Under the pieces are notes generated by a model, which searched no databases, was not told the DNA's origin, and saw only the letters and a list, made by a program, of their open reading frames with translations. Shown piece after piece: positions 55,954-64,000 of a stretch of DNA of 64,000 nt. The stretch comes from Gallionellales bacterium 39-52-133 (lineage in GTDB: Bacteria > Pseudomonadota > Gammaproteobacteria > Burkholderiales > Gallionellaceae). The stretch spans positions 297,816 to 361,815 of the forward strand of contig NCJL01000003.1 in NCBI GenBank assembly GCA_002278935.1. The letters run 5' to 3'. Positions within the stretch are counted from its first letter, which is position 1, and the number at the start of each line of letters is the position of its first letter. A program made the translations under genes and the position numbers.

Positions 55954-56838
55954 ATGAGCATTTTGCAACCCATCCATTTCGAAATCGTTCGTGCCGTCGA
56001 ACAGCACGGTTCGCTGACCGCTGCTGCAGAAAAACTGCACTTCACTCAGTCTGCGCTTAGCCACACTGTGCGCAAGCTGGAAGAGCAGCTCGGTCTTGAC
56101 ATCTGGTATCGCGAGGGGCGTCGGCTGCGTCCGACCCAGGCGGGCGAGTACCTATTGACTGTCGCCAACCGACTGCTGCCTCAAATTGCCCATGCCGAGG
56201 AACACCTCAAGCAGTTCGCGAAAGGCGAACGTGGCAGCTTGCGCATCGGCATGGAATGCCATCCCTGCTACCAGTGGTTGTTGAAGGTCGTCTCGCCTTA
56301 CCTTGCCGCTTGGCCTGAAGTGGATGTGGATGTAAAACAGAAATTTCAATTCGGCGGCATCGGCGCGCTGTTCGGTTATGAAATAGACATGCTGGTGACG
56401 CCTGACCCGCTCTATAAACCCGGACTTACCTTCGAGCCGGTATTCGATTACGAGCAGGTGCTGGTCGTAGGCCCGCGGCACCCTCTGCGCGATGCCGCCT
56501 ACGTGCAGCCCAGGCAAATATCCGATGAAACACTGATCACCTACCCGGTCGCTATCGAGCGGCTCGATATCTACAACCTTTTCTTGACCCCTGCCGGTAT
56601 TGCGCCCAAGCGTCACAAGATCATCGAAACCACCGACATCATGCTGCAGATGGTCGCCAGCGGACGCGGTGTCACCGCTCTGCCGCGCTGGCTTGTGGAA
56701 GAACAGGCCGCCAAATTCAATGTTACGCCAGTGAAACTTGGCCCGAAGGGCATGGACAAACAGATATTCCTGGGATTCAGAGAAGCGGATGCGAAGATCG
56801 ATTATCTACATGCTTTCATCGAGCTGGCACGCGGCTAA
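55954..56838 (+). CDS. metR: LysR-type regulator MetR
   Basis: 294 residues: N-terminal winged HTH (EIVRAVEQHGSLTAAAEKLH, TQSALSHTVRKLEEQLG) and a C-terminal periplasmic-binding-like effector domain. Divergent placement next to metE and similarity to MetR indicate activation of metE in response to homocysteine. No terminator was seen directly after it. Confidence 0.93.
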   Translation: MSILQPIHFEIVRAVEQHGSLTAAAEKLHFTQSALSHTVRKLEEQLGLDIWYREGRRLRPTQAGEYLLTVANRLLPQIAHAEEHLKQFAKGERGSLRIGMECHPCYQWLLKVVSPYLAAWPEVDVDVKQKFQFGGIGALFGYEIDMLVTPDPLYKPGLTFEPVFDYEQVLVVGPRHPLRDAAYVQPRQISDETLITYPVAIERLDIYNLFLTPAGIAPKRHKIIETTDIMLQMVASGRGVTALPRWLVEEQAAKFNVTPVKLGPKGMDKQIFLGFREADAKIDYLHAFIELARG

Positions 56839-57485
56839 GGCCACCACAAACAAAGCTGAGCGATACGAATCCGTTCATTCTCAAATGTTCCCCACTCAAC
56901 TTTACAACAGTGGATCAACTGCCAATTTCAGCAGTGTGACTCTATCCGGAAGAGTGTTGTCCAAGATCGCCTCGATCGTCCACGGTGGCAGCATGGCCAG
57001 CCAGTTCACAAATTCCCATCAGATTTAGGTTTGTTACATGAACAAAAGCAGGTGCACTGAGGTTTCATCTTGATGGGCACTGTGTGTCGACAACGACACT
57101 TCACCAATGGCCGCTTTCAGGAAACGAATTCGAATAAGTCGATGTCAGCTTTGGCCGATTATGCAAAGTGGTTGATTATGTAGAGTCGCAGATCGAAATA
57201 CGCGCCAAGAGCTGCTTGACAGCGCCCTGCACAAATTTCGAGCTTTGCATAATCAAAGCGTCTTGAGGAAGTTGATCCGCGAGTTAGGGGACATTCAGCC
57301 GGTTAATTTGCACCTGGCACGGCACGGGGTGCGTAGTAGTGTGATCCAAAATGGTCTGCTGAAGTGGGGTTACCACTTCAGGCTACCGCAAAAATTATGT
57401 TCAGCTCACATTTGCATCAAACCCTGCAAAGCCGCTTACTTCCTGCCTCTCAGCATCATCAGGTCCGAAACTTCTCATAATCGCG

Positions 57486-57515
57486 AGCTTTACATAATCG
57501 GCCTTATGTAAAGCT
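57486..57515. repeat. Perfect 12-bp hairpin of the TTATGTAAAGC motif
   Basis: AGCTTTACATAA, loop TCGGCC and TTATGTAAAGCT are exact inverted copies. The same arm recurs singly at 57157 and 57243 with one-base changes, suggesting ends of a recombinase-mobilised element. Confidence 0.7.
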
Positions 57516-57918
57516 GGTTATACCCCGGTTCCACGGACACTTAGTTAAAACCCGGCTTGGCCGAAATTAAGACAGTCTGGAAGTTGGCCTTTTCTGCCCT
57601 CATGGTCGTCGCAATCCATGGCTCAGTCTGTGTGCTAAGCTGCCGCCCAAAACAATAAGTTGTTGATTAGCACATCAAATCACCACACTATTCACATGCG
57701 AATGGTACTCTAGCTCGACGGCTCTTAATCTGTTCTGGTTATAAATTATTTAATAAATCGGTAGCGCAATCTGTGCAACGATGAGTCGGGTGTGGTTGTA
57801 ATTCATCAGGAGAAAAAATCAAAATGCATTTGTTAGTCCCCCATATTGATGAGGTAAAAGCTTCACTGGGCGAAGCCGCCATACAAGCATTGTCAATTGT
57901 CTTTGATAACTCAAACGG

Positions 57919-57990
57919 CAATAAAGTCTTGAATAGAGCAAAGTGCCAAAACAATAATGACTTGATGAGAACTGTGTATCAAGCAGTAAA
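57919..57990 (+). mobile_element. Relic of a Tn7-like end (two TnsB-type sites)
   Basis: This 72-bp segment matches 14470-14541 at 64 of 72 positions, ungapped and in the same orientation. It keeps sites 2 and 3 and the following GTGTATCAAG, but lacks the outermost site and any TGT at the expected place. Its second site has decayed. As a true partner end would be inverted, this is better read as a remnant of a separate insertion of the same family. Confidence 0.7.
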
Positions 57991-58069
57991 TCAGAATAGA
58001 TTTTTTGGCCACGGTCAGCGCATCTGATTGGCCAAGAATATGCAGATGCTACACATATGCAAGCACATA

Positions 58070-58705
58070 TCATGTCCGTCCAAGTCCATGGCGCATCGCA
58101 TACTGGAACAGCTCGGCATTGCTCTTGATGTTCAGTTTACGCATCAGGCGCGACTTGTGCACGCTGACGGTCTTTGCACTGCAGCCAAGGCTGGCGGCGA
58201 TGCTTGTAAGGCTTTCGGCGGAAGCAAAACGTTCCAGTATCTCCCGCTCTCGACTGGTTAATGAGGAGAGTAACGGCTTATTTGAACCGACATGCTCGAA
58301 CAGTAAAGCATCCGCCAGACGCGGTTCCAAGAAATGACCGCCTCCCGCAACTTCTCTCACGGCACTGATCAGTAAAACAACCTCTGCATCCTTGGTGATA
58401 TATCCGGATGCACCGACCTTTATCGTACGTGCCGCAATCTGCGGTTCCGTATGCATGCTGAGTACTAGAATGCGTAATCCAGGCCGTTCGTTCAATAGAA
58501 GTGGAATCAGGTCAATCCCCCCAGCTGGCATGGATAAATCCAGTAGTAGTACATCAATGTCCTTGCGTTGAATCGCCTTGAGCGTTTCAGTTCCGTCCTG
58601 ACTTTCGCCGATCACCCTGAGGTCAGGGGTCGCATTTGCGATCTTGCACAGGCCATTCCGGACGACCGCATGGTCATCAGCGATCCAGAGACGAATCTTC
58701 TTCAT
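58070..58705 (-). CDS. NarL/FixJ-type response regulator
   Basis: 211 residues. The receiver domain has the acidic pair IADDHAVVRN, phospho-acceptor D56 in VLLLDLSMP, and KDAEVVLL with Lys. A LuxR-type HTH follows (LTSREREILERFASAESLTS, KTVSVHKSRLMRKLNI). It overlaps the sensor kinase gene by 4 bp, so the two form a coupled two-component pair. Confidence 0.92.
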   Translation of the reverse strand: MKKIRLWIADDHAVVRNGLCKIANATPDLRVIGESQDGTETLKAIQRKDIDVLLLDLSMPAGGIDLIPLLLNERPGLRILVLSMHTEPQIAARTIKVGASGYITKDAEVVLLISAVREVAGGGHFLEPRLADALLFEHVGSNKPLLSSLTSREREILERFASAESLTSIAASLGCSAKTVSVHKSRLMRKLNIKSNAELFQYAMRHGLGRT

Positions 58706-60207
58706 TGTTGCACCTCAATTGGGAGAGGTAAATCGAGTATCAGCCGCGTTCCTTTGCCAGGCGAACTGAATATACTCAACTTGCCACCGGCTATCACTGC
58801 GCGTTCATGCATTCCGAATAGACCCAAACCGTTCCCTGATAATCGGGTTACTTCGGTGTCGAAGCCGCAGCCGTCATCTTCCACGGTGAGCCACAAGCTT
58901 GTCTCGGTACAGGACAAATGAATCGATACCGATTTTGCATTTGCGTGGCGTGCAATATTGGTCAGTGATTCCTGAACGATGCGGAAAATGGTGGTGCCAC
59001 GTATCTCGTCTATCTGCGGCGATTCGCCGCTTACTGTCAGGCGACAGAGGATGTCAGTCATATTGTAAAAATCTGTCGCTAAACCTTCAAGGGCAGGGAA
59101 CAGACCGTGCTCGGTCAGTGTTGAACGCAGCTTGACCGAAATACGTCGCACAACATCCGTGCTCTGATCAAGCATTTTGAGTAGATGCTCGATGGTGTGC
59201 ATGATTTCAGTTTTTTTAGGTTCGCCTTGGAGGAGCAGGGCCGACAATGACATGCGCATTCCGGTTAGTAACTGTCCCAGTTCGTCATGTACCTCTCGTG
59301 CCACATGGCTGCGCTCGGTATCACGAATGCTGTCCTGACGTGCCATTAAATCCGCAAATTGCTTGTGCGTGCGGCGCAATTCTTCTTCGATTCTCTGGTG
59401 CTCAGACAGGTCAATAACCATAACCACGAGCCCCCTCACATACCCGTTGGCATCTATATCAGGCAAATAGGAAATATGTACCCAGCGAGTTCCTCCCTTC
59501 TTGTAGGGCAATTCGGCTTCGAATTCCACACTTTCGCCTCCCAGCGCTCGATGCAGGTTAGGTGCAACCTTTGCCCATGCAGAGTCGCCGAGCACATCGC
59601 GGACAGAGCGACCTTCAATTTCTCTTGCCGAATGGCCGAACCAGCGTTCATACGCATGATTGACCATTTTGTAATGAAGGTTGGCATCCAAATAGGAAAT
59701 TAATGCGGGTACTGCGTCGGTGAGTAGACGCAAAAATGCATTTAGTTCCGATATACGTACCTCTCGCTCCTTGCGTTCGGTGAAGTCATGCAAATAACCG
59801 TGCCACAGCACACTTCCATCCGCTTCCATAACAGGCATGGAGCGCCCCTCGATCCATCGCATGCCTTTGTCGGGATGAACGAATCGCCATTCGTCATGCC
59901 ATTGCGACATCGTCTGTGCAGACTCCCGCACCGAGGCCATCATGTGCAGGACATCGTCTGGGTGGATTCGGGAAAAAATGGGGGCAGTGTCGCAGACTAC
60001 CTCCTCTGGCCTGATGCCGTAGAGATCAAAGATTGCCGGACTGGCATAGGGCATGGCAGTGGTGCCGTCCGGTCTTAGGCGGAATGTGCAAATAACGCCC
60101 GGCACCGCCGCTGCCAGTTTTTTCAGGGGAGTGCAAGATTGACGCTGGCAATCCAGACCGCATTCCCCTGTAATAATTTGAGTATCAGTAATGCCGGGTA
60201 TGTGCAT
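58702..60207 (-). CDS. PAS-containing NarL-family sensor histidine kinase
   Basis: 501 residues without membrane helices, so probably cytosolic. Two PAS domains cover about 30-150 and 150-275 (the second with WVHISYLPDIDANGYVRG). The HisKA_3 dimerisation domain carries the phospho-His in SHVAREVHDELGQLLTGMRM, and the ATPase has DDGCGFD and GNGLGLFGMHERA. Partner of the response regulator at 58070. It is divergent from the cheW-cheR cluster. Confidence 0.92.
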   Translation of the reverse strand: MHIPGITDTQIITGECGLDCQRQSCTPLKKLAAAVPGVICTFRLRPDGTTAMPYASPAIFDLYGIRPEEVVCDTAPIFSRIHPDDVLHMMASVRESAQTMSQWHDEWRFVHPDKGMRWIEGRSMPVMEADGSVLWHGYLHDFTERKEREVRISELNAFLRLLTDAVPALISYLDANLHYKMVNHAYERWFGHSAREIEGRSVRDVLGDSAWAKVAPNLHRALGGESVEFEAELPYKKGGTRWVHISYLPDIDANGYVRGLVVMVIDLSEHQRIEEELRRTHKQFADLMARQDSIRDTERSHVAREVHDELGQLLTGMRMSLSALLLQGEPKKTEIMHTIEHLLKMLDQSTDVVRRISVKLRSTLTEHGLFPALEGLATDFYNMTDILCRLTVSGESPQIDEIRGTTIFRIVQESLTNIARHANAKSVSIHLSCTETSLWLTVEDDGCGFDTEVTRLSGNGLGLFGMHERAVIAGGKLSIFSSPGKGTRLILDLPLPIEVQQ

Positions 60208-60448
60208 GACGTGTCATGTAGTTTAATGATTGAATATGCACAGGTAAGGGTTCCCTTATTCAAAAAATAAGATTATATTTACACCTGAATCAAATGGGGC
60301 CAGTTGTTGATGTGCTGTAAGCAATATAAATCTGGGCATGAAACATGCATGTTGCAAGTTTATATCTTTTTGCAGCGGATTGCATAACGTAACGGCTCTT
60401 TGGGGCTTGGTACAAGTGGGTTTGATTCGTTCGACACAGGTTACAAGT

Positions 60449-60907
60449 ATGAAATCTTATGCCGTCCTGAACCTCGATGATATGCGCATTGCTATACCTC
60501 TGCAGTGTGTGGAGCGTGTCGTCCGCGCTGTCCATATTACCTCGCTTCCCGCGGCACCAGAAATCGTTCTGGGATTGGTCAACGTGGCGGGCCGTGTTGT
60601 CCCCGTGGTCAATATGCGACGGCGCTTTCGCCTGACGGAGCGAGATATTTTGCTGAGCGATCTTCTCGTTATTGCCCATTCCAGCAGCAGGGTGATCGCG
60701 TTTATGGTTGACAAGGCAAGCGGTGAATTCGAGTACGCCGAGTCAGACGTCATCGATACAGCAGCCGTTCTTCACGGACTTGAATATCTCGATGGGATCA
60801 TGAAACTCGATGACGGTCTGATCCTAATCCACAACCTGGATCGCTTTCTTTCACTTGAGGAAGCCGTATCGCTTGATCGCGCAATGGCGATAAAAACGGA
60901 AATGTAA
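60449..60907 (+). CDS. CheW-like adaptor protein 1
   Basis: 152 residues with a single CheW domain: AIPLQCVERVVRAVHITSLP, VLGLVNVAGRVVPVVNMRRR and a C-terminal LDDGLILIHNLDRFLS. It would bridge a chemoreceptor and a CheA kinase. ATG 60449 gives the family-sized protein; the longer frame from 60338 adds a poor N-terminus. cheR follows at once, with GTG 60909 overlapping the stop region. Confidence 0.88.
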   Translation: MKSYAVLNLDDMRIAIPLQCVERVVRAVHITSLPAAPEIVLGLVNVAGRVVPVVNMRRRFRLTERDILLSDLLVIAHSSSRVIAFMVDKASGEFEYAESDVIDTAAVLHGLEYLDGIMKLDDGLILIHNLDRFLSLEEAVSLDRAMAIKTEM

Positions 60908-60908
60908 T

Positions 60909-62333
60909 GTGCAGACTATACTCCCTCCTTTCCTACTGACGCGCCTCAGTGAGCTTCTTGCCGATCACACCGGTTTGCATTTCCCGGCTGAAAGGTGGGG
61001 CGATCTCGAAAGGGGTATCACTAGCGCAGCGTCGATATTGGGCTTTACAGATACAGAAACCTGCGTACAGAAGCTTGTGTCACTGCCGCTAACGCAACAC
61101 GAGATTGGAATACTGGCCAGCTGCCTCACCGTGGGTGAAACGTATTTTTTTCGCGAAAAACGCTGCTTCGAGGTTCTTGAACAAAACATCCTGCCAGCAC
61201 TGTTTCGCGAGCGTGAAGAAACAGGCCAGCACTTGCGCATCTGGAGCGCCGGTTGTTGCACAGGTGAGGAGCCTTACTCGGTTGCAATGCTTATTGACCG
61301 GATGATTCCGCGTTACGACAGATGGAATGTCACGCTTTTGGCCTCGGATATCAATCCGGCGTTCCTGAAAAAGGCTGCTGACGGGGTGTACAGCGAATGG
61401 TCTTTCCGCAGCACGCCTGAATGGATCAGGGACCGTTATTTTAGCCGCGGCAAGGCAGGCCAATTCAAGCTCGATGCTAAAATCCGCCAGCGCGTGTCAT
61501 TCTCAAGTATCAACTTGGCAGAGGATTCTTTTCCCTCGCCGATCAATAACACGAATGCGATGGACATCATTTTTTGCCGTAACGTACTGATGTACTTCAG
61601 TGAGGAACGGGTACGTTCGGTCATCGGCAATTTCCATCGCGCACTCGTCGATGGAGGCTGGCTCATTGTCAGTCCTGCTGAGACATCGTGTGCCCTGTTT
61701 GCCAGCTTCAGCCCCGTCAATTTCGGCGGGGCAGTTTTTTATCGGAAGAGTGCCTGTGCAGAGACTGAACTGTCACCGCTGAAGATGCCGCAGATGCATG
61801 CCATTCCCGCGTATGCTTACTTGGCCGGGGACGTCACTCCCGCGCAAGCTTCACGCCTGATTCTCGACATAGAAGAAGTTCCGCTGGTAGCAGCCGGTGA
61901 GGCTAACATGTCATCGCTGCCCGGCGATCCCGTATTGCTTGCCCGCGAATGCGCCAACCAGGGGCGGCTGGACGAAGCGGCAGAGTGGTGCCGCAAGGCG
62001 ATCGCAGCTGACAAGCTCGATTCGAGCCACCATTACCTGCTGGCTATCATTGAGCTGGAGCAAGGACAGCAAGACGCTGCTGCGCAGACGCTCGTACGCG
62101 CACTTTACCTCAAACCCGATTTTGTTCTCGCCCATTATGCACTGGGTAATTTGCGCCGTTCGCAAGGGCGACACGATCAGGCAGAACGACACTTCGACAA
62201 TACACTGGCATTACTGCGTGCTTACCAGCCCTCTGACATTTTGCCGGAAACAGATGGGTTGACTGCAGGACGGATGACAGAAATCATCATGGCCATGCGC
62301 GCTGAGATGGCGCAACCACCCATGCATCTTTAA
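60909..62333 (+). CDS. CheR methyltransferase with TPR repeats (WspC-like)
   Basis: 474 residues. The CheR domain has WSAGCCTGEEPYSVAML (SAM site), LLASDINPAFLKKA and DIIFCRNVLMYFSEE. The C-terminal 120 residues contain TPR units (ARECANQGRLDEAAEWCRKA, HYALGNLRRSQGRHDQAERH). CheR-TPR fusions methylate receptors in Wsp- and related pathways. GTG 60909 is the start; the ribosome site is weak, and coupling to the upstream cheW is likely. Confidence 0.9.
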   Translation: MQTILPPFLLTRLSELLADHTGLHFPAERWGDLERGITSAASILGFTDTETCVQKLVSLPLTQHEIGILASCLTVGETYFFREKRCFEVLEQNILPALFREREETGQHLRIWSAGCCTGEEPYSVAMLIDRMIPRYDRWNVTLLASDINPAFLKKAADGVYSEWSFRSTPEWIRDRYFSRGKAGQFKLDAKIRQRVSFSSINLAEDSFPSPINNTNAMDIIFCRNVLMYFSEERVRSVIGNFHRALVDGGWLIVSPAETSCALFASFSPVNFGGAVFYRKSACAETELSPLKMPQMHAIPAYAYLAGDVTPAQASRLILDIEEVPLVAAGEANMSSLPGDPVLLARECANQGRLDEAAEWCRKAIAADKLDSSHHYLLAIIELEQGQQDAAAQTLVRALYLKPDFVLAHYALGNLRRSQGRHDQAERHFDNTLALLRAYQPSDILPETDGLTAGRMTEIIMAMRAEMAQPPMHL

Positions 62334-62371
62334 TCACGGAGTTTAATCGGCGACAAAAAAGGGGATTCCGC

Positions 62372-63010
62372 ATGAATACAGATAAAGGTAAATCATCCGC
62401 CGGAAAACGTGTCGTAATTGACTGGAGTGAAATCCGGCAGCGCCAGGAAGCCGTGCGTGGCGCGATTGAACTTGCCACTCTTCCTGATGCAGAACAAACA
62501 CAACGCATACTGAAGGCACGCGCACTGGCGCTGGGCCGCAATAGCGAAGCGGAAGAAGCCACGGGTGAGCATATCGAGGTGGTAGAGTTTGTGCTGGCGC
62601 AGGAACGCTATGCGGTAGAAACGCGGCATGTGCGTGACGTTTATCCACTCGTACAGCTGACGCCGGTGCCATGTACACCGAATTTTGTGCTCGGTGTCGT
62701 CAATCTGCGCAGCGAAATCCTGTCAGTTATCGATATCAGGAAATTCTTCGATATGCCGGAAAAAGGCCTTACCGATCTGAACAAGGTTATCGTGCTCGAA
62801 TCGGCCAGCATGTGTTTCGGCATATTGGCCGATGCGATCGCCGGTGTGCGCCAAATCGCCGTCACCGATATTCAACCATCCCTGCCTACCCTCACCGGCA
62901 TCCGCGAGGAATATCTGCAAGGCGTGACCCCAGGTCGCACAGTGATTCTGGATGCTGGAAAACTGCTCAGTGACTCGAAAATCGTCGTGCAGGAGCAGGT
63001 GGAAGGATAG
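62372..63010 (+). CDS. CheW-like adaptor protein 2
   Basis: 212 residues: an N-terminal charged helical extension of about 65 residues (SEIRQRQEAVRGAIELATLP), then a CheW domain (VEFVLAQERYAVETRHVRDV, VLGVVNLRSEILSVIDIRKF). A second, extended CheW next to cheR and mcp is typical of Wsp-like clusters (WspD). Confidence 0.88.
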   Translation: MNTDKGKSSAGKRVVIDWSEIRQRQEAVRGAIELATLPDAEQTQRILKARALALGRNSEAEEATGEHIEVVEFVLAQERYAVETRHVRDVYPLVQLTPVPCTPNFVLGVVNLRSEILSVIDIRKFFDMPEKGLTDLNKVIVLESASMCFGILADAIAGVRQIAVTDIQPSLPTLTGIREEYLQGVTPGRTVILDAGKLLSDSKIVVQEQVEG

Positions 63011-63056
63011 GAAAAATAGCGGCCCCCGTTTGCCAGAACAACAAGGAGAACAAAGC

Positions 63057-64000
63057 ATGAAATGGTTCCTGAATTTAACGACGCGCAATAAACTTTTTTT
63101 CGGTTTCGGCCTGATCATTGCGTGTCTGGCGGGGGTGGCTACCACCGCGTACTGGGGTATTGCATCGATTCAGGCGTCGCAACGCAGCCTCTACAAGGGC
63201 GAGTTTTCCAATGCCGTTGACCTGCTGAATATGCGCTCGGATGAAAATGGTGCGCGCGCTGCACTGCTGAGCATGATAGCGGTGACGAGTAGCAGAGAGC
63301 GCGAGACCTGGCACCAGGAAATAGGGTTGCGCAGCAAGGAGATAAGCAAAGGCATGCAGCAACTGCTGCAGCGCAACCACAATGATCAGCGCCTACTTGA
63401 CCGGCTTAAAGAGATTAATGCCCTGCGTACGGAGTTTACGCAGACACGCGAGAGCAGGATCATTCCGCTGATCTATGCAGGTAAGGAGAAGCAGGCTTAT
63501 GAACTTGCGCTTGGAGTCCAGGAGGAACGCAATCTCAAGATGCGCGCGATTGCTCAGGAGCTGGGTGATGAGGCGGTGGCTCAGGCGCGCAGAGCCGTGC
63601 TGGATTCTGAGTTGCTTAGCGAGCAGGCTGTGCGCGTGTTCTTGATTCTCGCTACCGTTGCTTTATTGTTAGGTGTAGCGATGGTATTTATCCTCAATCA
63701 GGTTATCGCTGTCCCGCTCCAAGCTGCCTCCAAGCTTGCCGGGCAGGTTGCGACCGGCGACCTCACCGTCAACGTGCCGAGCGACAAGCGTGCCGACGAG
63801 GTGGGTGACTTGATGCGGGCTTTCCGTGAAATGGTAACGAATTTGAGGCAAACAACTCGTGAGTTGAATGAAGGTGTGAGTGTACTCGCATCGTCCTCGA
63901 GCGAGATACTCGCCACCACGAGCCAGGTTGCTGCGGGAGCGGCCGAGACGGCCTCTGCGGTGAGCGAAACCACGGCCACCGTCGAGGAGGTGAAGCAGAC
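63057..64000 (+). CDS. Methyl-accepting chemotaxis protein, N-terminal part
   Basis: Runs off the window end after 314 codons. A membrane helix spans about 11-32, a four-helix-bundle sensor domain about 35-190, a second membrane helix about 196-215 (VFLILATVALLLGVAMVFIL), then a HAMP domain (IAVPLQAASKLAGQVATGDL) and the start of the signalling domain. ATG 63057 has AAGGAG at 63043-63048. Receptor of the cheW-cheR-cheW cluster; the kinase gene should lie beyond the window. Confidence 0.93.
   Translation, partial: MKWFLNLTTRNKLFFGFGLIIACLAGVATTAYWGIASIQASQRSLYKGEFSNAVDLLNMRSDENGARAALLSMIAVTSSRERETWHQEIGLRSKEISKGMQQLLQRNHNDQRLLDRLKEINALRTEFTQTRESRIIPLIYAGKEKQAYELALGVQEERNLKMRAIAQELGDEAVAQARRAVLDSELLSEQAVRVFLILATVALLLGVAMVFILNQVIAVPLQAASKLAGQVATGDLTVNVPSDKRADEVGDLMRAFREMVTNLRQTTRELNEGVSVLASSSSEILATTSQVAAGAAETASAVSETTATVEEVKQ

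Larger units (their letters stand above)
56839..58069. other. 1.2-kb non-coding stretch with decayed mobile DNA
   Basis: No intact gene supported. On the minus strand 56902-57009 reads WLAMLPPWTIEAILDN and LKLAVDPLL, a possible 36-codon gene remnant. Positions 57157-57515 hold five copies of a GATTATGYAAAG-like motif in both orientations, including a perfect hairpin. 57561-57590 is an inverted copy of 31062-31091. 57919-57990 is a relic of the Tn7-like end. This is likely a graveyard of insertions. Confidence 0.6.

Noticed and set aside
57245..57511. 88-codon ORF in the decayed region
   Set aside because: No start signal, no family match, and it runs across repeat motifs.
1..64000. CRISPR array or CRISPR-associated Tn7 (CAST)
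   Set aside because: No regularly spaced repeats and no cas genes were seen, although a TniQ protein is present.

Overview
The window reads as the chromosome of a betaproteobacterium, probably order Nitrosomonadales (Gallionellaceae-like). That placement is inferred from the nuoD-N layout, the Amt and MetE/MetR proteins and the codon usage; no rRNA is present to confirm it. Positions 1-12530 hold a respiratory complex I operon (end of nuoD through nuoN, all +). It is followed by an intrinsic terminator, an ADP-ribose pyrophosphatase gene and an ammonium transporter gene (amt).

Eleven bases after the amt stop codon the sequence changes character. At 14440 there is a transposon-end-like sequence: terminal TGT, an 8-bp tip, then three copies of a motif that almost matches the TnsB-binding site of Tn7. 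From here to about 53 kb the window looks like a Tn7-family island packed with anti-phage genes. In order: a complete type II CBASS operon (capV, CD-NTase, cap2, cap3) between 99-bp inverted repeats; a PIN-domain protein with a coiled coil and C-terminal membrane helices; a PD-(D/E)XK-like protein; an Mrr-like nuclease protein; a 1522-residue nuclease-STAND NTPase; a translationally coupled methyltransferase, SF2 helicase and GIY-YIG operon; and a pair encoding a MESH1-like HD hydrolase and a histidine phosphatase. Short related GGCCGA-containing repeats lie in the gaps between most of these modules.

The transposition genes follow at 40.5-48.7 kb (tnsA, tnsB, tnsC, tnsD, tniQ, all +), preceded by small regulators and a possible small RNA on the minus strand. 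tnsD is broken by an exact 17-bp tandem duplication; removing one copy restores a single 579-residue reading frame. Cargo-like genes come next (DEDDh exonuclease, YjzC-like, DUF3892-like, XRE plus ImmA/IrrE pair, Cys-rich protein, small conserved protein, secreted thermonuclease).

From about 53.2 kb ordinary chromosomal genes return: folB-like, metE with divergent metR, then a 1.2-kb non-coding stretch with decayed mobile DNA, including a second direct-oriented copy of the Tn7-like end. The window closes with a NarL-type two-component system (-) and a Wsp-like chemosensory cluster (cheW, cheR-TPR, cheW, mcp; +) that runs off the end. No tRNA, rRNA or CRISPR array was seen. The opposite (inverted) end of the Tn7-like element was not found, so the right border of the island is uncertain.
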